Below, piece after piece: positions 16,534 to 25,624 of a stretch of DNA of 64,000 nucleotides (the stretch's first letter is position 1; every line of letters starts with the position of its first letter). Below the pieces are notes generated by a model. It ran no database searches. It was given only the letters and a program-made list of their open reading frames with translations, and had not been told where the DNA came from. Location: the NCBI RefSeq assembly GCF_003999975.1, contig NZ_RJAC01000008.1, positions 62,001 to 126,000 of the forward strand, read 5' to 3'. The stretch comes from Actinoplanes solisilvae. GTDB lineage: Bacteria; Actinomycetota; Actinomycetes; Mycobacteriales; Micromonosporaceae. A program made the position numbers and the translations under genes.

Positions 16534-17478
16534 TCACGCACGGTCATCCGATCGCTGTACGATGTTCCGGGCATCGGGGAATCGCGGTGCGGTGCCAGTG
16601 GCTCGTTCGATGATGCGGGCGATCATCTCCTGCGTCGTGCTGTTCTCGCCCGGCACGTTGGGCTTGCCGTCTCCGTGGTAGTCGCTGGCTCCCGTGACGA
16701 TGAGGTCGTGCTCGTCCGCGATCGCCTGGAGCATGGCCTTGCCGTCGGGGGTGTTGTCCCGGTGATCGATTTCGAACCCGCCGAGTCCGGCCTCGATCAG
16801 CTCATCGATCTCTTTCCGCGAAAGGAAACTCTCTGGCCCGGAGGTCACCGGGTGAGCAGCGATGGCGACGCCGCCGGCGTTCGTGATGAGCCGGACTGCG
16901 GTCAGAGGGTCAGGGGCGTAAAGCGGCTCATAGTAGCGCGAACCAGGATCGAGAATCTCGGTGAATGCTTCACCCCGGGTGGATACGATGCCGCGCGCGA
17001 CGAGCGCGTCGGCGATGTGGGGGCGGCCGATTGTCGCACCTTCGGGCGCCGCACTGATCACATCGTCCCAGCGGATGTGGTGGTCCTTCCCTATCCTGCG
17101 GACCATCCTTTGAGCACGCTCGACGCGATCGCGACGGATGCGGTCAGCTTCTGCGCGCAACGGCGCATTGTCGGGATCGAACAGGTACGCAAGCATGTGC
17201 AACGTCCGTAACTCGGTCTTCATGGAGAGCTCCATCCCTGGGAGGAACGTCATCCCCAACCCGAGCGCGGCACCGGCAGCCTCACTCCACCCCGAAATCC
17301 GGTCATGATCGGTGAGCGCGGCCGTGCGCACCCCGTGTGCGAACGCGCAACGCATCACTTCCGCCGGCGATTCTGTCCCATCGGAATGCACCGAGTGCAG
17401 GTGCAGGTCCGCCAAACCCGCGCTCCTAAACGGAGAATCACCGCCATCGCTTCGGACCGACTGCGAGCTCATCACCAT
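16534..17478 (-). CDS. PHP-domain phosphoesterase
   Basis: A 314-residue protein of the PHP superfamily (histidinol phosphatase/YciV-like). Metal-binding motifs are visible in order: DLHLHSVHSDG, ALTDHD, PGMELS, GRPHIA, AAHP and GASDYHG. Close family members hydrolyse nucleoside 3',5'-bisphosphates or short RNA, but the substrate here is open. ATG 17478 has GAAGGA 8 bases upstream; a second ATG two codons on is also possible. The promoter with the dyad at 17535-17552 faces this gene, so it belongs to the same proposed regulon as the LLM and Old Yellow Enzyme genes. Confidence 0.88.
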   Translation of the reverse strand: MVMSSQSVRSDGGDSPFRSAGLADLHLHSVHSDGTESPAEVMRCAFAHGVRTAALTDHDRISGWSEAAGAALGLGMTFLPGMELSMKTELRTLHMLAYLFDPDNAPLRAEADRIRRDRVERAQRMVRRIGKDHHIRWDDVISAAPEGATIGRPHIADALVARGIVSTRGEAFTEILDPGSRYYEPLYAPDPLTAVRLITNAGGVAIAAHPVTSGPESFLSRKEIDELIEAGLGGFEIDHRDNTPDGKAMLQAIADEHDLIVTGASDYHGDGKPNVPGENSTTQEMIARIIERATGTAPRFPDARNIVQRSDDRA

Positions 17479-17524
17479 ATCTGCATTCCTTCTCTCACCC
17501 GGCCATCACCGTCGCCGGTAAGCT

Positions 17525-17556
17525 ATTCTGAAACCTTCACATCCATGTGAAGTCAA
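17525..17556 (-). promoter_or_regulatory. MerR-type promoter with dyad, copy 2
   Basis: Read on the minus strand, TTGACT (17556-17551) is followed by the dyad TTCACAT-GG-ATGTGAA and, 20 bases after the hexamer, CAGAAT (17530-17525). The 18-base dyad 17535-17552 (CTTCACAT-CC-ATGTGAAG) is perfect. It would drive the PHP gene starting at 17478. On the other side, 22 bases from the dyad, the stub of a MerR gene begins at 17575, the usual divergent arrangement of regulator and target. Confidence 0.75.
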
Positions 17557-17574
17557 GTTATACGAGAAGTCGTG

Positions 17575-17643
17575 ATGACGATTAAGGAGTTGTCCGAGCG
17601 GGTCGGCATGAAGGTCGGGCTGGAGGCCGCCGTCGTTCTCTGA
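17575..17643 (+). pseudogene. MerR-family regulator N-terminal stub (22 codons)
   Basis: ATG 17575 opens MTIKELSERVGM, the start of a MerR-type winged helix-turn-helix (helix 1 and turn), but after about 12 residues the match is lost and the frame stops at TGA 17641. The recognition helix, the coiled coil and the sensor domain are missing. The stub lies divergently to the PHP gene with the dyad promoter between them. It is therefore the likely former regulator of the three dyad sites. Confidence 0.65.
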
Positions 17644-17674
17644 GACGCGAGAGGCTTCCGCGCCTCATCTGGTT

Positions 17675-17881
17675 GTGGGACACATGCTGGTCGTCGCCAT
17701 CCTGCTCATCGCCCGGGCACAGCAATACGTCACGTCCGACCTCAGCAGCATCTACAACGCGACGCCAATCATGGCAGCGGTCATGGCTGGCGTGATGTTC
17801 CGGGTCGAGACGCACACGAAGACGCAGATCCCCAGGGTGATCCTCGGGATTCTAGGCGTCGTCGTCGTTGTCGCGCGCTGA
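17675..17881 (+). pseudogene. EamA/DMT-type transporter, C-terminal fragment
   Basis: About 65 residues read MLVVAILLIARAQQYVTSDL, SIYNATPIMAAVMAGVMF and, at the end, VILGILGVVVVVAR before TGA 17879. This is the region around the last helices of a drug/metabolite-transporter half (EamA fold). The upstream helices are absent and it follows directly on the MerR stub, so a deletion probably fused the two. Confidence 0.6.
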
Positions 17882-17968
17882 CCAGGCCTGCTCGCCAGAA
17901 TCGACTGCGGAGCCGCCGTCGCCGCGACGACCCAGCAAAGATGCGCCCCTCCCCGCTGTGTAGGCCGA

Positions 17969-19057
17969 TCAGACGCTGCCAGGTCGGACGAAGTACGGCC
18001 AGCCCCGCAGGTGATTGATGAACCGTTCACTCAGCCCGCCCTCGCGAAGGAAGCCTGCTGTGACCGGCAGTTGGGGGCTCGCGTACTCCGGATCGGCGGC
18101 AAGTTTCTTCGGGCACTCCCTGTCCAGGATGCCGGCGCGACCAACGAGGACGAAGTCGCATCCGTCGTCGAGCATCTGCGCGGCGCGACGAGCGCTGGTG
18201 ACTCTGCCTGCCGCCCCGACGCGGACGCCCTTCCGAGGAATCTCGGTGAACACGCTGAGCATCGTCCGACCTCGGTACTTTCCCTCGTCGACGATCTGAC
18301 CGTAATTCCACAGCGCCAGATCGAGGTAATCGATCATCTCCCGGCGAAGAATCTCGGCGGTGATCTCCTGCAACTCCTCCAGACGAAGCCCGTACCGCTC
18401 GATCGAGAGACGCCACCCTATCTGGAAATCCGGACCCGTCTCCCGGCGAATGCCCTCTATCACTTCCATGGTGAATCGCGCCCGGTTCTCCATGCTGCCG
18501 CCGTACTGATCGGTGCGATCGTTCATCAGGGGGGACAGGAACTCTGACAGGATCCAGCCGAACGCCCCATGCACCGAGACACCGTCGAAGCCCGCTCGCT
18601 CGGCCCGTTTCGCCGCCGCGATGAAGTTGTCGCGGATGCGCTGCACCTCTTGCGTCGTCAGTGCTGCGACTCCCGGCAGTGTCCGGCTGGAGGCAGGTGC
18701 GGGCGTCCCTCCGAACATCGGGTTCGCGCGGTGCCCGGCATGGTGGAGCTGGACCGCGGAGAGTCCGCCACCGTTGCGGACAGATGTCGCCGCCTCAGAC
18801 AGACCGGGCAGGTGGGCGTCGCTGAAGATGCCCGGCTGCCGGGCGCAGGCGATGGCGCTCTCCTCGATGATCGTGGCGCTCGTTTGAATCAGACCGTAGC
18901 CGCCCGTCGAGAGTTGACGGATCCAGTCCTGGTCGAACGAGGAGAGGAAGCCGCCGACCTCGCTCTGCTGATTGGTGAGGGGCGCCATCATGATGCGGTT
19001 GCGCATCGCCGGGCCATGAAGAAGGGGCAGAGGGTCGAATAGATCCGAAACGGTCAT
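17969..19057 (-). CDS. Old Yellow Enzyme family NADH:flavin oxidoreductase, second copy
   Basis: A 362-residue FMN-dependent reductase closely similar to the gene at 8292-9374. It has SDLFDPLPLLHGPAMRNR at the N-terminus, AVQLHHAGHRANP, GVSVHGAFGWILSEFLSPL with NDRTDQYGGSMENRAR, and DFVLVGRAGI near the end. ATG 19057 is used, with GGAG about 10 bases upstream; the open frame extends to 19225 but without a better start. A dyad-containing promoter of the MerR type lies at 19135-19166, about 80 bases upstream. Known relatives reduce activated alkenes, quinones or nitro compounds. The two copies bracket the oxidoreductase cluster. Confidence 0.92.
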   Translation of the reverse strand: MTVSDLFDPLPLLHGPAMRNRIMMAPLTNQQSEVGGFLSSFDQDWIRQLSTGGYGLIQTSATIIEESAIACARQPGIFSDAHLPGLSEAATSVRNGGGLSAVQLHHAGHRANPMFGGTPAPASSRTLPGVAALTTQEVQRIRDNFIAAAKRAERAGFDGVSVHGAFGWILSEFLSPLMNDRTDQYGGSMENRARFTMEVIEGIRRETGPDFQIGWRLSIERYGLRLEELQEITAEILRREMIDYLDLALWNYGQIVDEGKYRGRTMLSVFTEIPRKGVRVGAAGRVTSARRAAQMLDDGCDFVLVGRAGILDRECPKKLAADPEYASPQLPVTAGFLREGGLSERFINHLRGWPYFVRPGSV

Positions 19058-19134
19058 CGGGTAGTTCTCCAGTTCATGGGGAGGAGACGAGCACCAACAC
19101 GGGCTGGACCATCTCCGGTGGCCGCGCCTCAACC

Positions 19135-19166
19135 AGAGTGACACCTTCACATCAATGTGAATGCAA
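19135..19166 (-). promoter_or_regulatory. MerR-type promoter with dyad, copy 3
   Basis: On the minus strand TTGCAT (19166-19161) is followed, 20 bases later, by CACTCT (19140-19135), and the spacer holds TTCACAT-TG-ATGTGAA (19161-19146), perfect in both arms. Geometry matches the other two copies, although both hexamers here are weak. It faces the Old Yellow Enzyme gene at 19057. On the plus side a decayed MFS transporter begins at 19159. Confidence 0.65.
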
Positions 19167-19590
19167 GCCGTGATTCCTGACCGAGCCTCTGCCTGCGGGC
19201 GTTCTGCCGCAGACGAGCCAGGCACTCGGGTCTCCGATTCGATCGCCGGTCAAACCGTAACGATCTACGCACCTACCACCATGCTGACCGCGATCTCCTT
19301 CTCCGTTTGGACGAGCCACTGGCCCCGACGGCACCTTCTCATCGTGGCCTTCGGCGGATTCCTCATCGCGAACTTGGTGACGGCGATTTCGCTCGATTGC
19401 ACCGTCACGATGATCGCCCGTTTCATCGCGGGAGCCGCCTCCGGCGTCACCTGGAGCATTCTCGGCGGATACGCACAGCGCATCACCCGGGCGCCCTGAA
19501 GGGACGGGCGCTGGCATTCGCCTTTGCCGGCACCCCCGTCGCACCCTCCCTCGCCGTCCCACTCGGTGCCTCGCCCACTGCCCGTCGGTC
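19159..19590 (+). pseudogene. MFS transporter fragment, frameshifted
   Basis: The frame from ATG 19159 contains SHWPRRHLLIVAFGGFLIAN, then a helix with MIARFIAGAASGVTWSILGGY, which matches helices 2-4 of major-facilitator efflux proteins. Near 19495 it stops; the next frame continues with LKGRALAFAFAGTPVAPSLAVP, the expected next segment, so one indel separates them. After about 19590 the sequence changes to transposon remnants. The first helix and all helices after the fifth are absent. It begins at the divergent dyad promoter. Confidence 0.7.
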
Positions 19591-19667
19591 ACGTCGCTGG
19601 GACACGACTTTCGCCACGCCAGCCAAACTTCACCGGCAAGCGGTTGGTCGTGACCGGGATTCGTCTT

Positions 19668-19839
19668 TCGGCCGCTGCTCGACTCGGTCCGGGTCCGCCG
19701 GGCGTTGATGATCATGGCGTCGGCGTCCGGAACGCCGGTGCCCTCGATCGCGCGGCTGGTCGCGGCGCATGAGGACACCGTCCGCGACGTGATCCACTTG
19801 TTCAACGAGATCGGGTTACGCGCGCTGGAGCCTATTGGG
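19668..19839 (+). pseudogene. IS630-family transposase, N-terminal fragment
   Basis: The frame around ATG 19705 reads VRVRRALMIMASASGTPVPS, then IARLVAAHEDTVRDVIHLFN, the helix-turn-helix of IS630 transposases. It parallels the larger fragment at 20240 (RRAMVVLASAGGNTVPAIAR). The match ends near 19839, and no catalytic part follows. Confidence 0.7.
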
Positions 19840-19909
19840 CCTTACGAGAGCCCTTCACATCGCTTCTTGATGTTGCTGCGGGAGACTCGGGCGGTAGCCG
19901 CTGGCGGGT

Positions 19910-20145
19910 GAGCACTCTTGGACCCTGGACGTTGAGTCCTGCACTGAGTGGGTGTTTTGGAGGGCTTCGGTTCGGGCTTGGCGGCGGGCTGGTCCACCGC
20001 GGGTGAGGCGGCGCAACATCTGGTTGATCGCGGCCCAGCGGATCAATTCTTCGCACACAGTCGGGTCACGTTCGTAGTCGCGCGCTAGACAACTTTCGAG
20101 TTGGGGGTCTGGCGCGATTCCATTGTGATGCTTGTGGGTGATCGT
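19910..20145 (-). pseudogene. IS5-type transposase, C-terminal fragment
   Basis: On the minus strand the text runs CLARDYERDPTVCEELIRWA, AINQMLRRLTRGGPARRQAR and ends soon after. The DYER...WAAIN...RRLTR pattern is the common C-terminus of IS5-type DDE transposases. The upstream catalytic region is absent, displaced by the IS630 remnant that starts at 20240 on the other strand. Confidence 0.6.
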
Positions 20146-20239
20146 CTCGGTGGGCTGGTGTCGGGTCTGCTTGATCGCATGCGATATGGCGACGGTGGTG
20201 GCGTTGACCAGGCAGAACGAGAGCGACGAGGCTGTGGCG

Positions 20240-21060
20240 ATGGCAGATCCCGTACGCGTGCGGCGGCTGAGCGACCAGGAAGGTCAGCAGCTGCTGCGCA
20301 TCACTCGCAGAGGTACTGGTTCACCGATCCGATTACGGCGGGCGATGGTCGTCCTCGCGTCGGCCGGCGGGAACACCGTGCCCGCGATCGCGCGTCTCGT
20401 GCAGGCCGACGAGGACACGATCCGGCAGGTCATCCACCGGTTCAACGAGATGGGGATGGCCAGCCTGGACCCTCGGTGGGCGGGTGGCCGTCCCCGCCTG
20501 ATCAGTCCCGATGACGAGCAGTTCATCGTCACGACGGCCAACACCCGCCCTGAAACCTTGGTGCGGCCGTTCACCCGGTGGAGCGTGCGCAAGCTCGCCG
20601 ATCACCTCGGTTCGCAGGCCGCTCGCCCGATCACGATCGGGCGGGAACGGCTGCGGCAACTGCTGCTCAAGCACCAGATCTCCTTTCAGCGGACCAAGAC
20701 CTGGAAGGAATCGAACGACCCGCAGCGGGACGCGAAACTTGCCCGTATCGAGCATGTGACCAGCCAATTTCCGCAACGGGTGTTCGCGTTCGACGAGTTC
20801 GGGCCCCTGGTGATCCGTCCGCAGGCCGGTTCCGGCTGGGCACCTCGAGGCCACCCCCGGCGGTTGCCCGCGAACTACCACAAGCTGCACGGCGTCCGGC
20901 AGTTCCACGGCTGCTACAGCGTCGGCGACGACCAGCTCTGGGGCGTCGTCCACCGGCGCAAGGGCGCCATGAACACCCTGGCCGCGCTCAAGTCGATCCG
21001 CCGGCAACGGCCGGACGGCGCACCGATCTACGTCATCCTCGACCCGAAGAACTGGCGTTC
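20240..21060 (+). pseudogene. IS630-family transposase, truncated before the catalytic Glu
   Basis: From ATG 20240 (MADPVRVRRLSDQEGQQLL) the protein runs through the helix-turn-helix (VPAIARLVQADEDTIRQVIH), WSVRKLADHLGSQ, and the first catalytic Asp in VFAFDEFGPLVIRP. The second Asp is in IYVILDPKNW, where relatives have ILDN-S-H. From about 21057 the sequence no longer matches and the third acidic residue is missing. The frame stays open to 21412 with unrelated residues, so the 3' part was replaced, not just frameshifted. Confidence 0.75.
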
Positions 21061-21842
21061 ACAGCGCCTACGATGTGACCTTGAGCCGCTGCGACACGCT
21101 GTTGCACCTGGTGGCAACCGGCGTCTACCTGGACCGCGACCGTCAGCACGACAGTCTGTGGGTATGGGTCGTAGAGCAACTGATGCGCACCCGCCAAACG
21201 CCGAACGGCAGGATCATCCGTTGTGGGCGGTGCTCGATCCTTTGCCGGCCCTGCTCGCGCTCAAGGCCGGGAGCCTTGCGGCGGTCGCCGCTGGAAACGA
21301 CACCCTGCTGCTGCGGCTACTTCGCGAACCCACGCGGCGGGATCCCACGTGGCCGGATCGCGTTGCCGCGCTGGATGTCCTGCACGATGCCGGGTTCTCG
21401 ACCACGACGTGATCAACCTGCTGATCGCCGCCGCTCCCGTCGTCCGGCCATCGGGCGGACAACCCGAGTCACGAACGGTCGCGACGGCCCGTCCGAAGCC
21501 ACAGAGATCAAAGAAGGCTCGGCGACCCGCGGGCCAACGGGCAGCGACCGCGCGGCGACGGTCGGCGAGCTGATGGCAGCGCAGCAGTTCACGGAAATGC
21601 TGCACCAACTGCCGCAACATCAAGCCGGTGCCACACTCAAACGGGCCACCGACCAACAGCGACCGGCCCTGGCGCCAAAGAGACAAAACAGCGCTGCCGG
21701 GCCGATAATTCGACCGGGCAGCGCCGTGGCGACGAAACTCACTCAAACTGAACCCGGGGCAGTCCCGTCACCCGGTCCTGGCTTTCTTGCATGCCTTGAA
21801 CGGCGACGGGTGCTGACTTGCCGCCGAGTTCAAGTTGGCGTT
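21061..21842. other. Junction sequence after the IS630 remnant
   Basis: No gene is supported. Two overlapping plus-strand frames (21075 onward and the tail to 21412, with PLPALLALKAGSLAAVAAG) look protein-like but match nothing I know. A hairpin is present at 21691-21724. The rest has only short frames on both strands. Confidence 0.35.
21691..21724. terminator. Hairpin downstream of the GMC oxidoreductase gene
   Basis: GCGCTGCC (21691-21698) pairs with GGCAGCGC (21717-21724) with an AT-rich loop. It lies about 120 bases beyond the stop of the minus-strand GMC gene and could terminate its transcript. Confidence 0.4.
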
Positions 21843-23351
21843 TCAGTGCTGGGCGGGGACGATCAGGTCGGCTGCCTTTTCCGCGATGGCCAGGACGGTG
21901 GCGTTGTTGTGGGCGGAGATGGGTGTCGGCATGATGGAGGCGTCCGCGATGCGCAGCCCGCTCACTCCGATGACCCGGAGGTTCGAGTCGACGACCGCGT
22001 CGGCGTCATTGCCCATGCGGCAGGTGCCCGCTGGATGCCAGAAGGGCTGAATGCTGTCGCGGAGGTAGACGGCGCATTCTTCGTCACTCCGAACGTCGGG
22101 CCCGGGCAGTAGTTCTTCCTCGTGCCAGGCCATCCGCGCGGTGATCCTGCGTACGGTGCGCAGAATCTTGATCATGCGGTCGATGTCCGAAGGGCCGCCC
22201 AGGTAGTTCGGATCGACCAGGGGCTGGGTGTCGATGTCGCGCCCGGCGAGCCGGACGGAACCGCGGGCCGAGGGTGTCATCAATGCGAAAGCCACGGTGA
22301 CACCCTTCTGCGGTGCACCGCCGTCGGCTGAGGGAAGCGGGTAGTCGAGGAACACGGCTTCGCCGTCCGGGTCGGGTTCCGCGGGGTCGGTGCGGAAGCG
22401 GAGCACGAACCGGTCCACCAGCCCGGGGCGGCTGGGAGCGGGACCCGACGGAGAGGTCCGCACGACGTGCAGCGCCTGAGGGTGCTCATGGAGGTTGGCT
22501 CCGACACCCGCGACGTCGGCTCGTACCTCGATGCCCATCTCGCGCAGGTGGGCGGCGGGGCCGATGCCCGAGACCATCAGCAGGTGCGGGGAGCCCAACG
22601 CTCCTGCCGAGAGCACCACCTCTCCGGCGGTTTCTGTCCGTGTCGGTTGCCCCTTCACGGTGAACTCGACTCCGCTGCAGCGCCGGCCCTCCATGACCAG
22701 ACGGTGGACAAGTGCGTCGGTGATCACGGTCAGGTTGGGACGGTCGAGGTGAGGCCTGATGTAGGCGTCTGCGGCGCTTTGCCGTCTCCCTTCGATGCCG
22801 GTCAGATCGTGCCAGCTGACGCCGGTCATGTCGGCTGCGTTGAGATCGGCACTCACCGGGTGTCCCTCCGCCACGGTCGCGGCGAACGCGGCGTCCAGGA
22901 GCATCCCCGTCCTGGCCGGAGGGGTGACAAGCATGGGTCCGTCGGTGCCGCGGTAGGCGGCGTCCCGGCCGGGCGCGGACTCACTGCGTTTGAAGTACGG
23001 GAGGAGGTTGTCGTAGTCCCATCCCTTGGCTCCCGCTTCTACCCACTTGTCGTAGGTCGCGCGATGGCCACGTACGTGCATGGAAGCGTTGATCCCGCTC
23101 GAACCGCCGAGGACTTTGCCCCGCGACAGCAGGAAGACGGTGTTGCCTGCAGACCGCTGCGGGACGGTACGGGTGCCCCAGTCCACCTCCGAACCCAGAA
23201 GCCGGCTCCAGGCCCGCCAGTCGGCCATCTCCGGCACCGCGTCAGCCGGGCCGGCCTCCAGCAGGAGCACCCGTCGCGCGGGGTCGGCCGACAACCGATT
23301 GGCTAGCACGCAACCCGCGCTGCCTGCCCCCACCACGATGTAGTCGTACAC
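21843..23351 (-). CDS. GMC-family FAD oxidoreductase (choline-dehydrogenase-like)
   Basis: A 502-residue glucose-methanol-choline oxidoreductase. The FAD-binding start YDYIVVGAGSAGCVLANRL, LLLEAGP, RGKVLGGSSGINASMHVRG (signature 1), GALGSPHLLMVSGIGP (signature 2) and the C-terminal active-site segment SIQPFWHPAGTCRMG with the conserved His are all present; a final Asn-containing motif (SAHNNATVLAIAEKAA) is also seen. GTG 23351 is preferred: GGGGGGA lies 6 bases upstream; a TTG at 23366 would place that site inside the gene. Such enzymes oxidise alcohols; the substrate is unknown. It is divergent from a TetR regulator at 23436, with a CCAAA-TGG-TTTGG dyad between them. Confidence 0.92.
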   Translation of the reverse strand: MYDYIVVGAGSAGCVLANRLSADPARRVLLLEAGPADAVPEMADWRAWSRLLGSEVDWGTRTVPQRSAGNTVFLLSRGKVLGGSSGINASMHVRGHRATYDKWVEAGAKGWDYDNLLPYFKRSESAPGRDAAYRGTDGPMLVTPPARTGMLLDAAFAATVAEGHPVSADLNAADMTGVSWHDLTGIEGRRQSAADAYIRPHLDRPNLTVITDALVHRLVMEGRRCSGVEFTVKGQPTRTETAGEVVLSAGALGSPHLLMVSGIGPAAHLREMGIEVRADVAGVGANLHEHPQALHVVRTSPSGPAPSRPGLVDRFVLRFRTDPAEPDPDGEAVFLDYPLPSADGGAPQKGVTVAFALMTPSARGSVRLAGRDIDTQPLVDPNYLGGPSDIDRMIKILRTVRRITARMAWHEEELLPGPDVRSDEECAVYLRDSIQPFWHPAGTCRMGNDADAVVDSNLRVIGVSGLRIADASIMPTPISAHNNATVLAIAEKAADLIVPAQH

Positions 23352-23406
23352 GACAAATCCCCCCAAATTTTCCCTACGATCGAAGCTTTGACGAGGCTAA
23401 TCCGAA

Positions 23407-23419
23407 CCAAATGGTTTGG
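23407..23419. promoter_or_regulatory. Candidate operator between GMC and TetR genes
   Basis: CCAAA-TGG-TTTGG is a perfect 5-base-arm dyad in the 84-base gap between the divergent starts (23351 and 23436). Its centre is 23 bases upstream of the tetR start, a typical place for autoregulation and control of the neighbour. Assignment is by position only. Confidence 0.5.
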
Positions 23420-23435
23420 CAAGTAAACTTGAGGC

Positions 23436-24080
23436 ATGCGTGCAGCAGGAGAGGCCACTCGCCAGCGGATCCTCGCGGAGGCCAAGAAGGAGTTCGCCGA
23501 GCACGGGCTCGCCGGAGCCCGGATAAACCGCATCGCTACCAACGCACAGGCGAGCAAGGAACGCCTCTATGCCTACTTCGCGACCAAGGAGGAGCTCTTC
23601 GACGCCGTGTGTGTCGAAGTCATTCAGTCGACCGCCGACGCGGTGCGGTTCAGTGCCACCGACGTGCCGGGCTTCGCGGGGCGCCTCTTCGACCACTATG
23701 TAGCGGAACCCGACACCGTCCGCCTCTACGATCGCATCAGCCTTGACGGAAGCGGCGACTTCCGCCTTCACGCTGCCCGCGTCTACCAAGACAAGGTCGA
23801 GGACCTGCAGCGCGCCCAGAAAGCCGCGGACATCGACCAGTCCTGGGATCCGACCATCCTGCTCAGCATGCTGCTCGGGATCGTCCGGCTGATGACAACC
23901 GAACGCCGGCTGCCGGGATCAACCTCCGAGGCGCGACCGAACCGCCAGGAGCTCCGAGCGGCCGTGGTGCGCGCCGCAGAAAAGCTCGTTCAGCCTATGG
24001 CTGACGTCGCTCCGCCGCGGGACTGTCAAGAAAACGGCTCTGGCGCTCTTTCGGTGGCGAGCGTGGGTGATCTCAGTTGA
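23436..24080 (+). CDS. TetR family regulator with IS-altered C-terminus
   Basis: A TetR repressor: residues 8-55 form the DNA-binding domain (RINRIATNAQASKERLYAYF), followed by a helical part resembling TetR proteins with a TetR_C_33-like domain (VRLYDRISLDG...). The ISL3-type element begins at 24018, so the last 20 or so residues (from about CQENGSG on) are encoded by the element's inverted repeat and its inner flank. The native C-terminus was lost, but most of the ligand domain remains, so function may be kept. It is divergent from the GMC gene and most likely controls it through the dyad at 23407. Confidence 0.85.
   Translation: MRAAGEATRQRILAEAKKEFAEHGLAGARINRIATNAQASKERLYAYFATKEELFDAVCVEVIQSTADAVRFSATDVPGFAGRLFDHYVAEPDTVRLYDRISLDGSGDFRLHAARVYQDKVEDLQRAQKAADIDQSWDPTILLSMLLGIVRLMTTERRLPGSTSEARPNRQELRAAVVRAAEKLVQPMADVAPPRDCQENGSGALSVASVGDLS
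24018..24057 (+). repeat. Left terminal inverted repeat of the second ISL3 element
   Basis: Forty bases identical to the reverse complement of 25625-25664. It overlaps the end of the tetR reading frame. Confidence 0.9.
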
Positions 24081-25597
24081 GGAGGATGCGGTGGCGTAGC
24101 AGGTTGAATCCGGCTCGGCCGTGCATCTGACGCATGATCCGCTTGGTTTTGGTGTTGACGCCTTCGATTCCGCCGTTGTGGTAGGGCATGGTCACGGCGG
24201 CGTGGACGGCGTCGTGGTCGAGTTCGAGGCCACGGGCAAACGTGTGCAGGTGGGGCAGGTCGGCCGCCCGGACGGTGTCGATCTATGTGTCCAGGCGTGC
24301 GCTGTTGGCTTCGCCTGGTTGGAGCAGGGCGGCGAACGAGTCGACGAGACCGGTGAGTCGATCATTTCGGAGCAGGCGGTGGTCAGCTGGTGGCGGTGTT
24401 CGCGCTGGTTGGTGAGGTGATCGGGGTGGGTCAGTACGAGGCTGGTCAGCCGGCGTGGCGACATCGGTGGGCGGTCGCCTTCGACGCGGCCTTGGGTGAT
24501 GTAGCGGACGAGCAGGTTCATGCTGCCGGCATATCCGAGGGCTTTGATCTCCTTGAACAGTTGCAGGTTGCCGATTGCGGGTTCTTGTTCGCGGCGGCGG
24601 CGCAGGTGTTCTCGATACGGGTCGACCAGCGTCGGTCGGTATTGGGGAGCTCGTTGCAGGCGTTCGGGTTCGGCGGCGCGGGCGTAGCGTTTGACGGTGT
24701 TGAGCGACACGTTCAGCCGGCGAGCGCACTCGAGAAGGCCGACGTTCTGATCGAGCAGGGCGTGGATTTGCTGCCAACGCTCCCGGGTGCTTTGAGCCCG
24801 AGGTCCGTCCTGCATGCGGCCGGCCTTGGCCCAGCACACGCTGTGCGCGGCGACCTCTTTACCGGCGGCTTCGCCCAGGCCATGCCACAGATGCCACCGG
24901 TCGGCGACCTGGATCGCGTCGGGCAGGGCCCGGCGGACGGCTTGGCGTAGGCGCCGGAACGGTCCCGGCAGACCACCTCGACGCCGGGGTGTTCTCGAAG
25001 CCAAGCTTCCAGGGTGTCGGCGTTGCGGTCGGGTAACATGTCCGCCCGCCGCCGTGTCTGCGCATCGATCAGCACCGTGGCATAGCGCTGTCGCCGCCGC
25101 AGCGCGAAATCGTCGACCCCCAGCACCCGCGGGACCTGCAGCGCGTCACGGGGCATCCGCAGCAGTGCCCGCAGGCTGGCATGCCGCGACAACGGCATCG
25201 ACAGCTTCGCCAGCAACCGGGCCGAACCACGCCCGGCCAACTCACGCGCCACCACATCCACGAGAGCCTGAAGACGTGGGGTCCGCCGTTGATATCGCTG
25301 CAAGACGCCCGGGACCTGCTCACGAAACGTCCGGCGGCATCCGGATGTCCGGCAGACCAGCCGCCGCACAGAAACCACGATCTGCACCCGCCGCCCGTCG
25401 ACGGGCACATCACCCACCGTTCGCTGATGCAAGCTGTGCACCCGTTCGGTCGACGCGCCGCAATCCGGACATGCGGCCGCTACCCGCCCTCACCATGATT
25501 CTGTCGCCGGCGTCCTCGATCTTCTCCATCACCAAAGGCGCCAGCCCACCGAACACCGTCCCTACAAGATCATCACAGGCACACCGACATAACTATC
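24073..25597 (-). pseudogene. ISL3-family transposase, multiply frameshifted
   Basis: Minus-strand pieces in order: DDLVGTVFGGLAPLVMEKIE near 25580; then, in another frame, CPDCGASTERVHSLHQRT (zinc-ribbon part) and VLGVDDFALRRRQRYATVLID (first Asp). Near 24950 the frame shifts to AVRRALPDAIQVADRWHLWH (second Asp region) and CARRLNVSLNTVKRYARAA. Near 24365 it shifts again to LVDSFAALLQPGEANSARLD, an in-frame TAG replaces an expected Trp at about 24285, and the end reads NGGIEGVNTKTKRIMRQMHG (Glu region) before TGA 24073. At least three indels and one stop make it inactive, while its inverted repeats are perfect. Confidence 0.85.
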
Positions 25598-25624
25598 CAC
25601 CATGGACGCGAGCGCACTGCGCTA

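Noticed and set aside
19853..19864. CTTCACATCGCT half-site
   Set aside because: Only one arm of the dyad inside transposon debris.
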